Part shown: piece after piece, positions 8,170 to 16,756 of the stretch
Layout: each line of letters begins with the position of its first letter
Position numbering within the stretch: the first letter of the stretch is position 1
Assembly: GCA_965200045.1 (NCBI GenBank)
Contig: OZ241330.1
Location: 2,232,001 to 2,296,000, forward strand
Length of the DNA stretch: 64,000 nucleotides
Direction of reading: 5' to 3'
Origin: Bin25 sp026709415
GTDB lineage: Bacteria; Bacteroidota; Bacteroidia; Flavobacteriales; Flavobacteriaceae
Made by a program: the position numbers and the translations under genes
The notes under the pieces: model-generated
What the model was told of the DNA's origin: nothing
The model's input: only the letters and a program-made list of their open reading frames with translations
Database searches by the model: none

Positions 8170-8978
8170 AACAAAAAATTGAATCGGCGGCGCAATTCAT
8201 TAAAGAATCTGGAATTAGCACCATTGATTTGGGAATCATTTTAGGAACTGGGCTTGGAAAACTATCTGATTTGATTCAAAATCCAATCATCATCCCCTAT
8301 TCAAAAATTCCAAATTTTCCGATCAGTACCGTTGAATTTCATGCCGGTGAACTTTATTATGGTCCATTGTTTGGAAAAAATGTGTTGGCATTTAAAGGGC
8401 GTTTCCATTTGTATGAGGGGTATGATTATTTTCAAATCACTTTTCCAATCCGTCTTCTGAATGCCCTCAGTGCTAAAAAGGTCATTTTATCGAATGCTGC
8501 CGGAGGAATTAATCTTAATTTTCAAAAAGGAGATTTAATGATGATTACAGATCATATTCATCTTCAAGGAGGCTCTCCGCTAGCTATCAAAGGGATTGAA
8601 AAACTTGGTGATCGTTTTGTCGATATGTGCCACCCTTATTCAGAATCATTAAGAAATAAGAGCCTATCAATAGCTAAAAAATTGTCGATTGATCTTCAAC
8701 AAGGAGTGTATGTATCGGTGGTTGGTTCTCAATTAGAAACCGCAGCCGAATATCGGTTTTTAAAAATAATAGGGAGTGATGCCGTAGGCATGTCCACCAC
8801 GGCAGAAGTCATTGTGGCAAGACAGTTAAAAATGGAGGTGTTGGCCTTCACCATCATTACGGACCTTTGCGACCCGGATAATCTCAAGCCAATCAATTTA
8901 AAGGATATTTTTGCATCAGCTTCCATTGGAGAAGAAAAACTCATAGATATAATAAGGGATTTGATTCCCTTGATCTAG
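8166..8978 (+). CDS. purine-nucleoside phosphorylase
   Basis: This 270-residue class I trimeric-type purine nucleoside phosphorylase has GIILGTGLGKL (phosphate loop) near residue 20, FHAGELYYGPL, and GSQLETAAEYRF near residue 187 with the active-site Glu. VGMSTTAEVIVARQ and the ITDLCD segment follow. The enzyme cleaves inosine/guanosine-type nucleosides with phosphate. In arsenosugar loci a PNP is thought to remove adenine from the adenosyl-arsenic intermediate so that the ribose can be glycosylated. The coupling to the glycosyltransferase here supports that local role over general salvage. Confidence 0.9.
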   Translation: MKQKIESAAQFIKESGISTIDLGIILGTGLGKLSDLIQNPIIIPYSKIPNFPISTVEFHAGELYYGPLFGKNVLAFKGRFHLYEGYDYFQITFPIRLLNALSAKKVILSNAAGGINLNFQKGDLMMITDHIHLQGGSPLAIKGIEKLGDRFVDMCHPYSESLRNKSLSIAKKLSIDLQQGVYVSVVGSQLETAAEYRFLKIIGSDAVGMSTTAEVIVARQLKMEVLAFTIITDLCDPDNLKPINLKDIFASASIGEEKLIDIIRDLIPLI

Positions 8979-9049
8979 TCTAGGATGTATACATTGACTT
9001 CCATAAACCAAATCAACAAAATATCAGATACTCATCAAACACAAATCAA

Positions 9050-9760
9050 ATGAAACTTTTTACTCTTTTAGCAATATCAGGACTCCTATTTCTTTCTTTT
9101 GATATGCTGACTCATCAGAAAAACCTACACCAGCAATGGGATTCCATGCTTAAAAAATATGTTTCAACAACTGGTAAGGTCGATTATCAAAATTGGAAAG
9201 AAGATCCTCAAGGCATTGAACAATATATCAGTCATCTTGAAAAAAATACACCACTCGATAAGTGGTCAAAAGAGCAGAAGTTAGCCTATTGGATTAATGC
9301 GTACAATGCAGTCACTGTAAAATTAATACTAGATCACTACCCCATCCATAGTATTCGAGATATTGAAGAACCTTGGAATACAAAACTATTTAGCACTGCT
9401 GGAAATGACTATACTTTAGATGAAATTGAACACGATATCATAAGAAAAATGAATGAACCCCGCATTCATTTTGCCGTAAATTGTACAGCAAAATCATGTC
9501 CCAAACTCCAAAAGTCTGCATTTACTTCTTCTGATTTAGAAGAACAATTAGAAAAAGCGACTTTTGAATATCTCAATGATCATTCGATGAATATAGTCAA
9601 TCAACAATCTGTTCAGCTTTCAAAAATATTTGAATGGTTTGGCGAGGATTTTGGCGATAAAAAGGAAAAAATTGAATTTGTCGAGAAATACACCAAAGTC
9701 GATATCGACCCCCAAGCCAAATTAAGCTACTTGCCTTATAATTGGGAATTGAATGATTGA
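9050..9760 (+). CDS. DUF547 domain protein, exported
   Basis: This 236-residue protein has a hydrophobic N-terminal signal (residues 1-20) and a DUF547 domain. The domain is recognisable by LAYWINAYNAVTVKLILDHYP, HFAVNCTAKSCP and the closing LSYLPYNWELND. The conserved Asn/Cys/His residues resemble a papain/transglutaminase-like fold, but the activity is unknown. DUF547 genes recur in arsenosugar clusters of Bacteroidota and Cyanobacteria. It sits 71 bp after the PNP in the same direction and is probably the last gene of this part of the cluster before the mobile island. Confidence 0.85.
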   Translation: MKLFTLLAISGLLFLSFDMLTHQKNLHQQWDSMLKKYVSTTGKVDYQNWKEDPQGIEQYISHLEKNTPLDKWSKEQKLAYWINAYNAVTVKLILDHYPIHSIRDIEEPWNTKLFSTAGNDYTLDEIEHDIIRKMNEPRIHFAVNCTAKSCPKLQKSAFTSSDLEEQLEKATFEYLNDHSMNIVNQQSVQLSKIFEWFGEDFGDKKEKIEFVEKYTKVDIDPQAKLSYLPYNWELND

Positions 9761-10190
9761 ATTATTAAGAATGGCTTCAGGTTCTTTTGTATAGAAACAA
9801 AACTAAATTTATAAAAAATAGGGGGCATCAAAATTTTGTGGAAAGCCACATAAATAAAAAAAATGAAAAAGAGTTAATAGATTTCAAGGTTCTACCATCA
9901 TTCGTGGAAATAGACATAAAAAAACACCAAAATGAAAACCATTTTCTCTAAGTGCTCGTAATGATTCATCCACCCTGTTTCAGAATCTACCTCAGTTCCA
10001 TGAAGAGTGATCCGATGAGTCCTTCGGTCAACGACCACATTATGAAAAACCTTCCGAGAAGCATTCCCTTTTTGGCTTGCCTCCATCATTGGCGTGGAAA
10101 GAGATCTCAATGTGTACACAAAGAATAAAATGGCACTCCCATTATTCATGTGGAGAGGCAATTCTTTCTTACTTTATTTTTTTTAAAATG
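9761..10190. other. gap between the arsenosugar genes and the IS
   Basis: No recognisable gene. An 87-codon minus-strand ORF (9898-10161) is open, with a plausible core (VVVDRRTHRITLHGTE), but it resembles no family I know and ends in a hydrophobic low-complexity tail. It may be debris of an older insertion. Confidence 0.35.
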
Positions 10191-12271
10191 ATCACCGATT
10201 TTCACGGTTTTAATTCACCGTAAAGCAATCGTTTCCATTCGACCTTATTAGTTTGTAACTATTTGTTTTTGAAATATTTACAACCTATCTCTTTCCCTGT
10301 TTTCTTTTAGAGGAACGGTCTATTCATGCTTCTAATTTAAATTACTTTTGCCAATGGACGTTTTCGATCAAAGATGTTACATTTTTAACATATTGATTAT
10401 CAGTGATATCATTTATTTTTTGTATCATCCTGTTATGTTTTATAAAAATATATTATTTTATCACGGCAATTATTCACCGTCTATGGACATCCATCATTTC
10501 TTCTTAAAGCCCCAATTGACATCACACAAGCATTACGAAGCTCTCCGCATGTATTTTATCGAACAGGCTTCGCCTCATGAGGTGGCCAAGGCCTTTGGCT
10601 TCACCCCCAGAGCCGTGACTTCTTTAGTGAGCGATTTTAAAAAAGCCCTCCAACAAGACCAGGCCGATGACTCTCTCTTCTTTATTCGCAAGAAGAAAGG
10701 ACGACCGGTGTCGAAAAGCCAGCCGGCGATGGTTCAGCGGGTCGTGGCTTTTCGAAAAAAGAATCATTCGGTGGAAGACATTAAAATTTCGTTGGATGCC
10801 ATGGGGGAACCGATCTCCGAGCGGAGCATCCAAAATATTTTAAAAGCCGAAGGTTTTGCTCGGTGACCCAAACGAAGCCGCCAAGAAAAAAGGGATCGAG
10901 AACCCCCCTTGATCCCGGCCCCCAAGAGTCATGCCCTGACTTGGCTTGAAGACGAAGTCTTTCAAGTGGGGACTGGTGGGGTGTTGTGCTTTCTACCATT
11001 GGTGCGTCATCTGGGACTGGATCGGTTGATCGAACAAAGCCTTTATCCACAAACCAAGACGTTATCTCGTGTGGCCTCGATTTTATCTTTCTTGGCTTTG
11101 AAATGGACCAACATCAGACGTTATCGTGCGGATGATCTTTGGTGTATGGATCGAGGGCTAGGGCTTTTTGCGGGACTGAATATTTTACCCAAAGCCACTT
11201 GGTTTTCATCCTATTCCAGTCGGGTGACTTCAGCGATGAATACCGATTTTTTAAAAAGGATGCATGCCTTATGGGCCAAAGCATCGCTCTATAGCGATAC
11301 GGCCCATCTCGATGTCACGACCATTCCCTATTGGGGGGATGATACGCACTTAGAACATCATTGGTCAGGGAAACGCAACAAAGCCTTGGCCAGCATGCAG
11401 GCCCTATTAGCTCAAGATGCCGAAACAGGCATCATCAGCTATGGCCGAGTGGGGGGTCACACATCAGCAACAAAACCAAGAGATATTACAGTTTTTAGAT
11501 TTTTATCGATCGGAAAAGAGCCTTTCCAAACCACTGCGTTATGTGGTGTTTGATAGCCAGTTCACCAGCTATGAAAACCTATCGCGTTTGGATGATGATG
11601 GGATTCTGTTTTTGACCATCCGTCGACGAGGGAAACAGATGGTGAATCGCATCGATCAACGGCCTCAAACCGCTTGGAAAACCATCCGGGTCGAGCGGTC
11701 TTCCCATCAAAAGCAAACGCTGAAGGTGCATGATGAAAGCGTCTTTTTGAGGGGATATGATAAAGACATCCTGCAGATCATGGTCATCCGTCGTGGCAAA
11801 AGAAAGCCGGCGATCATCATCACTAATGATTTTGAAAAACCCATCGCTCAGATCATTCAAAAGTATGCCCGACGCTGGTTGGTGGAAAAAGCCATCAGTG
11901 AACCAATGGAATTTTTTCATCTCAATCGAGTGTCTTCTTCGATGGTCATCAAAGTGGACTTTGATTTGGTTATGACCCTTTTGGCCTACAATCTCTACCG
12001 GTGGATGGCTCGCCAATGCCATGGCTTTGCCAAAGCAACGGCACCAACACTATTTCAAAAGTTTTTTGCCAATCAAGCCGAAATCCACATTAAAAAAGAA
12101 ATGATTGAAGTCGCTCTCAAAAAGAAACGACACCTGCCCTTACTCTTGGAAACCATGAATGAGTTTCAGGACCTCACCTATCCTTTCCTCGGCAATAAAA
12201 AAATCCAATTCTTGGGAGCGTCCCATACCTAGAGGATTGACGGTCTATTTATTGCCGTGATAATCGGTGAT
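10191..12271 (+). mobile_element. decayed insertion sequence, about 2.1 kb
   Basis: The ends are imperfect inverted repeats: ATCACCGATTTTCACGG at 10191 on the plus strand and ATCACCGATTATCACGG reading inward from 12271. A second, similar TCACGG...ATTCACCG box lies at 10458-10479 just before the transposase, perhaps an internal transposase-binding site. The element has visibly higher GC than its surroundings. No clear target duplication was found. The transposase inside is broken in two places, so the copy cannot move on its own. Confidence 0.65.
10483..12232 (+). pseudogene. DDE transposase, IS4/IS1634-like, inactivated
   Basis: The protein begins MDIHHFFLKPQL with a helix-turn-helix region, then a DDE domain. 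Recognisable pieces are HLDVTTIPYWGDD, VVFDSQFTSYENL, and YARRWLVEKAISEPMEFFHLN followed by LLAYNLYRWMA. The frame is interrupted by an in-frame TGA at 10864-10866 (AR*PKR). It is shifted again in a run of six G at about 11455; removing one G restores RVGVTHQQQNQEIL. The intact protein would be about 580 residues. Family assignment is by overall layout and is approximate. Both lesions look like decay, not programmed recoding. Confidence 0.7.
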
Positions 12272-12336
12272 GATACCTAAACGCCTAGAGTTAGTTCAAA
12301 AAAAATATCTCATGGTAGGGTATCATTTTCAGTGAA

Positions 12337-12701
12337 CTATTCAATTTGACGCGGATGATTAATTTGCCTTTTTATCCTTTGTGATGAAACATATTTTTCA
12401 AACTTTAAAAATTTGTTTTCTAAATTCACACTACTATTGACAACCATATTCCAAACCGTTCCTCAATCAATTCTAAAATGTTCGTGAACAATTGTTTCTC
12501 GGAGTCTTCTTAGTTCAAACCATTTGATTTCTGTGTCATTTTTTATGATTCGACTGTCTATTTTAACGATAGTTGTGGCAACCTCACAAATATCTTGAGT
12601 GAGTTTAGTAATAGCAAGTTGCTCTTTTCTATTGTCTAAACATTCAGTTTCTGAGAAGATGTCTTTTGAAATTTGGCGCAATTCAACAAATGAATTTTTA
12701 A
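12337..12701 (-). pseudogene. 3' part of a HEPN (HepT-like) toxin gene, interrupted by an element
   Basis: Read on the minus strand from 12693, the frame gives SFVELRQISKDIF ... KWFELRRLRETIVHEHFRID. It then meets an in-frame TGA (12463-12465) and continues open to a TAG at 12337. The first 18 codons (MKARQQRRILPQLGYLKN) lie 1.6 kb away at 14381-14328, on the far side of the element 12702-14327. Joining the two at the 8-bp duplication restores one frame of 136 codons (except the TGA), colinear with the HEPN product of 17051-17467. The catalytic motif is R-x4-H-x-H (RETIVHEH) instead of RX4HXY. Double lesion: insertion plus nonsense codon. Confidence 0.85.
12694..12701. repeat. 8-bp target-site duplication (left)
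   Basis: ATTTTTAA, identical to 14328-14335, immediately outside the terminal inverted repeat of the AbiEii-carrying element. Confidence 0.85.
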
Positions 12702-12792
12702 GGGGATTATATACTTAAATAACAAAAAACCCCATCGCTATTCTATAAAAAAGGTTTTCCTTTATAGCCATAGGTTTACCGAATGCCTCCAA

Positions 12793-12836
12793 CAAAAATA
12801 AAAAAATCGACCCGAAAATCGCTTCTGTTTTTTCAT
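12793..12836 (-). terminator. rho-independent terminator after the AbiEii gene
   Basis: On the minus strand an A-rich stretch is followed by a short stem around CGATTTTCGGGTCG and then T7-ATTTTT. It lies 15 bases after the AbiEii stop, as expected for the operon's terminator. A near-copy lies at 13993-14037. Confidence 0.5.
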
Positions 12837-12850
12837 TCAGTCCCCTTTGA

Positions 12851-13675
12851 TCAATAACCATATCCCTCTGTTTTATCTTGTTTTTGATTGAGATTTGATC
12901 TGACAACCTTTTTAGGATTTAATATGTCTTGAGGAAACCGATCACTTTCATAAATGATTTGTCGAGCTTTTTGGATCCAACTTTTTTCAGCTTCTTCCCA
13001 GGTTTTTCCTGCGATTGGTTCAATGACTTGTTTTCCCAACTGATCATCATAAATCCCTGGATACAATTCAATGTAAGACAGTAATAACTTAGATCGTTGT
13101 GTTGGAAACCCCATCGAGTCTTTTTCTAATACCGAATCGTATTCAGGATACGGATAGGTTTTCAATCTATTTTCTAAACCAACCATTAATTCTATTAAAG
13201 GAATTTTATCCGTGATCGCATCTAAATCGTAAAAATCTTTTTTATGAATACGTCCACCTAAAGCAATCAATTTTTGAATGCCCACATCTTTCAAAGACCA
13301 ACATCGAATACCGTTATGAGTTTCAATAGCGTCTAATCTTTGAACATTATCAATAATGTCCACTTTAACGCTTTGCCCGTTCGATAAAGGGTATTGTAAT
13401 TTAGAAGCCCCCCATTGTTCATTACCATGATGAAAATAATAATAATAGTCCTCTGGGGAAATTTCTAAAACATCCATTAATTCTTGTTGGATTTTTTGAT
13501 ACCCTTGTTGTCCCATTTTAAGGTTCGTGAATAAATCAATATCACAAGAAACCCGATGATTTAATTTTAGTGCTATATTGGTTCCCCCTACCAAACTAAA
13601 TGATTTTAAACTTTCTAAAGATTGCAACTTTAAAGTCGCTTCTTTTAAATCATCATGAACCGCTTTCACTCCCAT
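12851..13675 (-). CDS. AbiEii-type nucleotidyltransferase toxin
   Basis: This 274-residue protein of the AbiEii / type IV toxin-antitoxin nucleotidyltransferase family has FSLVGGTNIALKLNHR near residue 30 and SCDIDLF shortly after. These form the GG(T/S)...D-x-D metal-binding motif of the pol-beta-like fold. A downstream VKVDIIDN strand carries the third carboxylate, and the SLKDVGIQKLIALGGR helix is typical of the family. AbiEii proteins act as nucleotide-transferring toxins neutralised by a partner protein. Here the partner position is filled by a DUF6922-like gene overlapping by 10 bp. Both lie inside a small transposon, suggesting a selfish addiction cassette. Confidence 0.8.
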   Translation of the reverse strand: MGVKAVHDDLKEATLKLQSLESLKSFSLVGGTNIALKLNHRVSCDIDLFTNLKMGQQGYQKIQQELMDVLEISPEDYYYYFHHGNEQWGASKLQYPLSNGQSVKVDIIDNVQRLDAIETHNGIRCWSLKDVGIQKLIALGGRIHKKDFYDLDAITDKIPLIELMVGLENRLKTYPYPEYDSVLEKDSMGFPTQRSKLLLSYIELYPGIYDDQLGKQVIEPIAGKTWEEAEKSWIQKARQIIYESDRFPQDILNPKKVVRSNLNQKQDKTEGYGY

Positions 13676-13983
13676 TCAAACCGCTTTCGTTGAATTAAAT
13701 AAGGAAATAAGGGTTTTTGATACCGTTGACAAACTCGAATGAGTAAATCTTCAAATAAAAAACCCCTTGTTTTTTTTAAGGTATCATAAATCGTATGCTG
13801 ATCATAATAAATCTCTAAAAGATCTAAATTTTGATCAAAGGAAGCAGGATGTTGAAGCACTCTGGGAATGATCAGCTCTTTGGCTTCTAATGTTAACTCA
13901 TCCGTATTGTAATCCCAAATATATAATTGCGGTTGTTCAAAAACATCTTGGTATCGTATTTCCGAAAGTTTCTTGTTTTTCAC
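13666..13983 (-). CDS. DUF6922-like partner of AbiEii
   Basis: The conserved part reads YQDVFEQPQLYIWDYNTDEL, followed by IIPRVLQHPA. This resembles DUF6922, a short helical protein usually encoded before nucleotidyltransferase-AbiEii genes in Bacteroidota and presumed to be the antitoxin. The longest frame reaches 14073, but its first 30 codons cover a terminator-like hairpin and the end of a MITE. I therefore place the start at GTG 13983; a TTG at 14040 is an alternative. It overlaps the toxin start by 10 bp. The first codons are uncertain, so the 5' end may have been damaged by the nested insertion. Confidence 0.65.
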   Translation of the reverse strand: MKNKKLSEIRYQDVFEQPQLYIWDYNTDELTLEAKELIIPRVLQHPASFDQNLDLLEIYYDQHTIYDTLKKTRGFLFEDLLIRVCQRYQKPLFPYLIQRKRFEWE

Positions 13984-13992
13984 ACCATCAAA

Positions 13993-14037
13993 AATAAAAA
14001 AAAGCGACCCAAAAGTCGCTTCTGTTTTTTCATTTGC
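13993..14037 (-). terminator. terminator-like hairpin upstream of the DUF6922 gene
   Basis: On the minus strand A6 precedes AAGCGAC-TTTTGG-GTCGCTT and T8ATTTTT: a 7-bp stem with flanking A and T tracts, able to terminate in either direction. Its position directly before the presumed first gene of the operon is odd: it would act as a barrier or attenuator. About 35 bases of it are repeated at 12793-12836. Confidence 0.55.
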
Positions 14038-14060
14038 CAACTCAAAGAATTTGAATATAT

Positions 14061-14199
14061 GAGACCTTTGCACTAAAATTTCGACTTTCCGCTGAAATAG
14101 AAGAAAGTCACATCGAATGAGTGGCCCATTGATTGAAAAAGAAAAATAATGTCCCCATCACACCCCATTTTTTTTGATTTTGCATTATTCAAAGGTCTC
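14061..14199. mobile_element. 139-bp MITE-like element
   Basis: The terminal inverted repeats are GAGACCTTTG (14061-14070) and CAAAGGTCTC (14190-14199), flanked on both sides by TATAT, a likely 5-bp target duplication. GAGACCTTTG ends are common among IS5/IS1182-like insertion sequences. There is no coding capacity. It is nested inside the AbiEii element near the 5' end of the DUF6922 gene. No full-length IS with these ends is in the window. Confidence 0.6.
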
Positions 14200-14327
14200 T
14201 ATATTTTACCCCTGGTGCGATTTAAAATCCAATCCATCGTGCCTTTGGATCCATGGGCGATGCCATCAGATGATACGATGAGCTGAAAAAACGGTTGTTT
14301 TTTTTGTTATTTAAGTATATAATCCCC

Positions 14328-14335
14328 ATTTTTAA
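14328..14335. repeat. 8-bp target-site duplication (right)
   Basis: ATTTTTAA, identical to 12694-12701. In the minus-strand HEPN gene it corresponds to the end of codons 16-18 (CTT AAA AAT). Confidence 0.85.
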
Positions 14336-14381
14336 GATATCCCAGTTGTGGCAGAATTCGCCTTTGTTGTCTTGCTTTCAT
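14328..14381 (-). pseudogene. 5' part (18 codons) of the interrupted HEPN toxin gene
   Basis: ATG at 14381 starts MKARQQRRILPQLGYLKN inside the 3' end of the MNT gene, the usual overlapped arrangement of MNT-HEPN pairs. It then runs into the inserted element. The rest of the gene is at 12337-12693. Confidence 0.8.
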
Positions 14382-14649
14382 CAAAAAAAAATTGTGCTTC
14401 CTTTAAAGTATCTTCTTTAATGGCTGGAGGAATACAATGAAAAGAAGTTAAATAGACTCTTTGATTGAACTGCTGTTCTAGATAAACAATGACGCCCATT
14501 AAATCCAATATACTAGAGGTTTCTTCTAAACTGTACAAAATTTCTATTTCATTGTCATCTCGATCAAAATCACTGAAGGTCATTTTGGTTGGTTTTAACT
14601 CTTTCATGGATTTAATGACTATGGCTTGTTCTCTCGGTGATAGCATCAC
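14332..14649 (-). CDS. MNT-like antitoxin (MntA family) with degenerate active site
   Basis: This 105-residue protein is homologous to the MNT protein at 16780-17094 and to minimal nucleotidyltransferases. The helix ELKPTKMTF, a strand EIEILYSL and the amphipathic DLMGVIVYLEQQFNQRVYL match LFGS...DIDLLV...LIGLKEELEELLGRKVDL. The catalytic GS-x10-DxD is gone: FS replaces FGS and EIEI replaces DIDL. It should therefore not bind catalytic metals. In functional pairs MntA AMPylates the HEPN toxin; this protein probably could only bind. The start may be either of two ATGs (14649/14646). Its HEPN partner gene is destroyed by the element insertion and a nonsense codon. Confidence 0.7.
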   Translation of the reverse strand: MMLSPREQAIVIKSMKELKPTKMTFSDFDRDDNEIEILYSLEETSSILDLMGVIVYLEQQFNQRVYLTSFHCIPPAIKEDTLKEAQFFFDESKTTKANSATTGIS

Positions 14650-15450
14650 GATTCAATTTTTGTTCAAACAAAGCTAAAAACTTCACAAGAAAATAGCCTT
14701 TTGATTTATTTCTCTAAAAAATAATCCCTTCATCCGAAACATGGATTCATTTCCAATGACTCTGTTTCACAAATACACCACACAATTACTTGTTTTTTGG
14801 CCGTATCTTTCTAGCTTCAAAGCAGTAGAAAAATCGTCAACCAGTCTCTATATCCCTTCCATCTGATATACACGGCCATGGCAGCATTCATCAAAGTATT
14901 GGAAATAAGAAAAACGCCTAGATTCCAAAATCGGGGGGGCATTCAAATATCATCACATCAGCGACTAAGTTAAACCGATGGCCGTCAAGTTTTAGGAGTG
15001 ATTAAAAAACTGATTTTCGAAAAATACGAATCGTATTTTCCTTGACCAAAAAAAACTAACTCCGATGGAATTGATGAGTTAACGTGAAAAATTTAGATGT
15101 CCCAAACTGTAGATGTATCGTAGAAAAAATATATTTTGGGACGCTTCGATTTAGGGGGATAGCACAGTAGGATTTTATTTTTCAATCTAGCCAGTATTAT
15201 CATAACGTTTATTCATTTTAAAAATTATTTTTTATAACACTATCGATATATTAAAGTATCTCTGAAGGTTAGGAAAATTATAAGTTCAACGATCTAGTGC
15301 AACAAAAAAAACCATCGGTTTTAGTTGGAAAAATGCCTTTTTGTCGCCCAATTCAAATCAAAAACAACTCACCGATATAACTTAAATTTGGCTTATCCTT
15401 ATTCTAAAAATAGGATGCATTTCAAAGCATCATAGAACAAATATGGTCTC
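14650..15450. other. 800-bp gap without an intact gene
   Basis: No ORF with a recognisable family. An 8-bp inverted repeat GTCCCAAA/TTTGGGAC (15099-15106 and 15135-15142) is present. The segment 14800-15000 has higher GC and could be transposase debris, but I cannot assign it. Confidence 0.4.
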
Positions 15451-16362
15451 ATGAGAATAATTTTTCCTTACATTCTTCTATACTTTTTTGTCCTTCATGT
15501 TTCAGCCCAGAATTTGGATTCTTTTGATGTGACCGAAGAATGGTTGAAAAAAATTGAATCCTTAGCACCAGATTCACTTCGATACAACAATGTTTCCAAA
15601 AAAAGAATTTTGGTTTTTTCAAAAGCCACCGGGTTTGAACACTGGACCATTCCCCATAACATTGAAATGCTCAAAATACTCGCTCAAAAAACCAATGGCT
15701 TTGAAGTCCACGTGGGTTACGATATCGGAAATTTCACCAAAGAAAACCTTAAAACCTATGATGCCATCATCCTCAATAACTCCAATCCTCAGGGACCGGA
15801 ACGCGATTTATTTGCCGACCTTCTCAAACAAAATACTTCAATGAGCGTTCAAAAAATAAATGAAGTAGCTCCCCAATATGAAAGAAATTTAATCGAATAC
15901 GTGGCCAACGGCGGCGGATTAATGATCTTGCACGGTGCCATTTCCGTTCAAAATAACTCGGCTGAGTTTAGTGCCATGGTGGGAGGTAGTTTTGACTATC
16001 ACCCCAAGCAACAAACAATACATTTGAAAGAAGTCGATGTCCATCATCCGCTCGTTCGTGCATTTAATGGCCAGGGACTGACTCATATTGATGAGCCTTA
16101 TTTTTTCAAACAGGCTTATTTTGAATACAACTTTCGCCCTCTATTATACATGAGCACAAGGGAATTAGACGATCTTACAAAAGAACCGCATGATGACCTT
16201 ATTTACGTAGCGTGGATCAAAAGACATGGTGAGGGAAGAGTTTTTTATACCGCCCCCTCTCATAATGCCCAAAGTCTCGAGAATCCTGAATTACTTCAGT
16301 TCTTTTTAGATGGCATTCAATATGTTTTGGGTGATTTAGAATGCGACGATACACCTTTATAA
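15451..16362 (+). CDS. ThuA domain protein, exported
   Basis: This 303-residue protein has a signal peptide (residues 1-19, cleavage after HVSA) followed by a ThuA-like (trehalose utilisation, glutamine-amidotransferase-like) domain. Markers are KRILVFSKATGFEHWTI, YDAIILNNSNPQG, GGGLMILHGA and GEGRVFYTAPSHN. ThuA domains in Bacteroidota are usually secreted and attached to sugar-utilisation genes; the enzymatic activity is unsettled. The gene is isolated between mobile elements, so its native context has been lost or it was brought in with them. The start gives a clean signal peptide. Confidence 0.85.
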   Translation: MRIIFPYILLYFFVLHVSAQNLDSFDVTEEWLKKIESLAPDSLRYNNVSKKRILVFSKATGFEHWTIPHNIEMLKILAQKTNGFEVHVGYDIGNFTKENLKTYDAIILNNSNPQGPERDLFADLLKQNTSMSVQKINEVAPQYERNLIEYVANGGGLMILHGAISVQNNSAEFSAMVGGSFDYHPKQQTIHLKEVDVHHPLVRAFNGQGLTHIDEPYFFKQAYFEYNFRPLLYMSTRELDDLTKEPHDDLIYVAWIKRHGEGRVFYTAPSHNAQSLENPELLQFFLDGIQYVLGDLECDDTPL

Positions 16363-16588
16363 GATGTATCTCTTTCCTTTCGTTTTGAAAGAAAAAAGAA
16401 TAAAATGAAATGACCGCAAAAAAATGACTCACTTTTTAGATCTCTATTCATTAACATGTGTACTGAAGCCCAATCATCTCATTTCTGCATTTTGTAAACC
16501 AATGAGTTACTCAAGCCCCCCCAAATATAATTGGAATATATTCTAAGTTTCATGACACAAAACACAACGAATATCATCAATGAAAAGA

Positions 16589-16596
16589 TAATTTTT
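16589..16596. repeat. 8-bp target-site duplication (left)
   Basis: TAATTTTT, identical to 17519-17526, flanking the HEPN-MNT element. Confidence 0.8.
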
Positions 16597-16756
16597 GGGA
16601 ACTATATACTAAAGTGGCATTTCATTTTTATAGAAAAAATGGTTTTATGGATTTTGGCAAACATCGAGGAACGCCGTTGAACCACTCGTTCTAGCGTGAG
16701 GGCTAATCGGTGCGTGAGTTCTTGGATAACCACTCATCAAAAAGGTTTTAAAGAGT

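Larger units (their letters stand above)
12702..14327. mobile_element. transposase-less element carrying an AbiEii/DUF6922 pair
   Basis: This 1626-bp element is bounded by perfect 28-bp terminal inverted repeats (12702-12729 and 14300-14327, outer end GGGGATTATATACTTAAATA...). It is flanked by the 8-bp direct repeat ATTTTTAA. GGG-starting ends with 8-bp AT-rich duplications are the signature of the IS1595 family. There is no transposase inside: the cargo is only the AbiEii-like and DUF6922 genes, plus a nested 139-bp MITE-like insert. It would be a mobile insertion cassette moved in trans by a related IS. Its insertion point is codon 18 of a HEPN toxin gene. Confidence 0.85.

Noticed and set aside
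11417..11553. Programmed frameshifting between the two transposase ORFs
   Set aside because: The shift needed is +1 at a G run, not the usual -1 slippery site, and the gene also carries an in-frame stop upstream; decay is more likely.
12463..12465. Selenocysteine or recoding at the TGA in the HEPN remnant
   Set aside because: The gene is already split by an insertion and no SECIS-like structure is apparent; a plain nonsense mutation is the simplest reading.
12715..12906. 63-codon minus-strand ORF at the left end of the AbiEii element
   Set aside because: It overlaps the terminal inverted repeat, the terminator hairpin and the end of the AbiEii gene; its resemblance to the start of the longer DUF6922 frame is due to the repeated hairpin, not to protein homology.
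13984..14073. 30-codon N-terminal extension of the DUF6922 protein
   Set aside because: These codons cover a terminator-like hairpin and the end of a MITE; they are not expected to be translated.
15099..15142. 8-bp inverted repeat GTCCCAAA/TTTGGGAC as an IS end pair
   Set aside because: Only 28 bases apart, no flanking duplication and no coding content; likely chance or a small hairpin.
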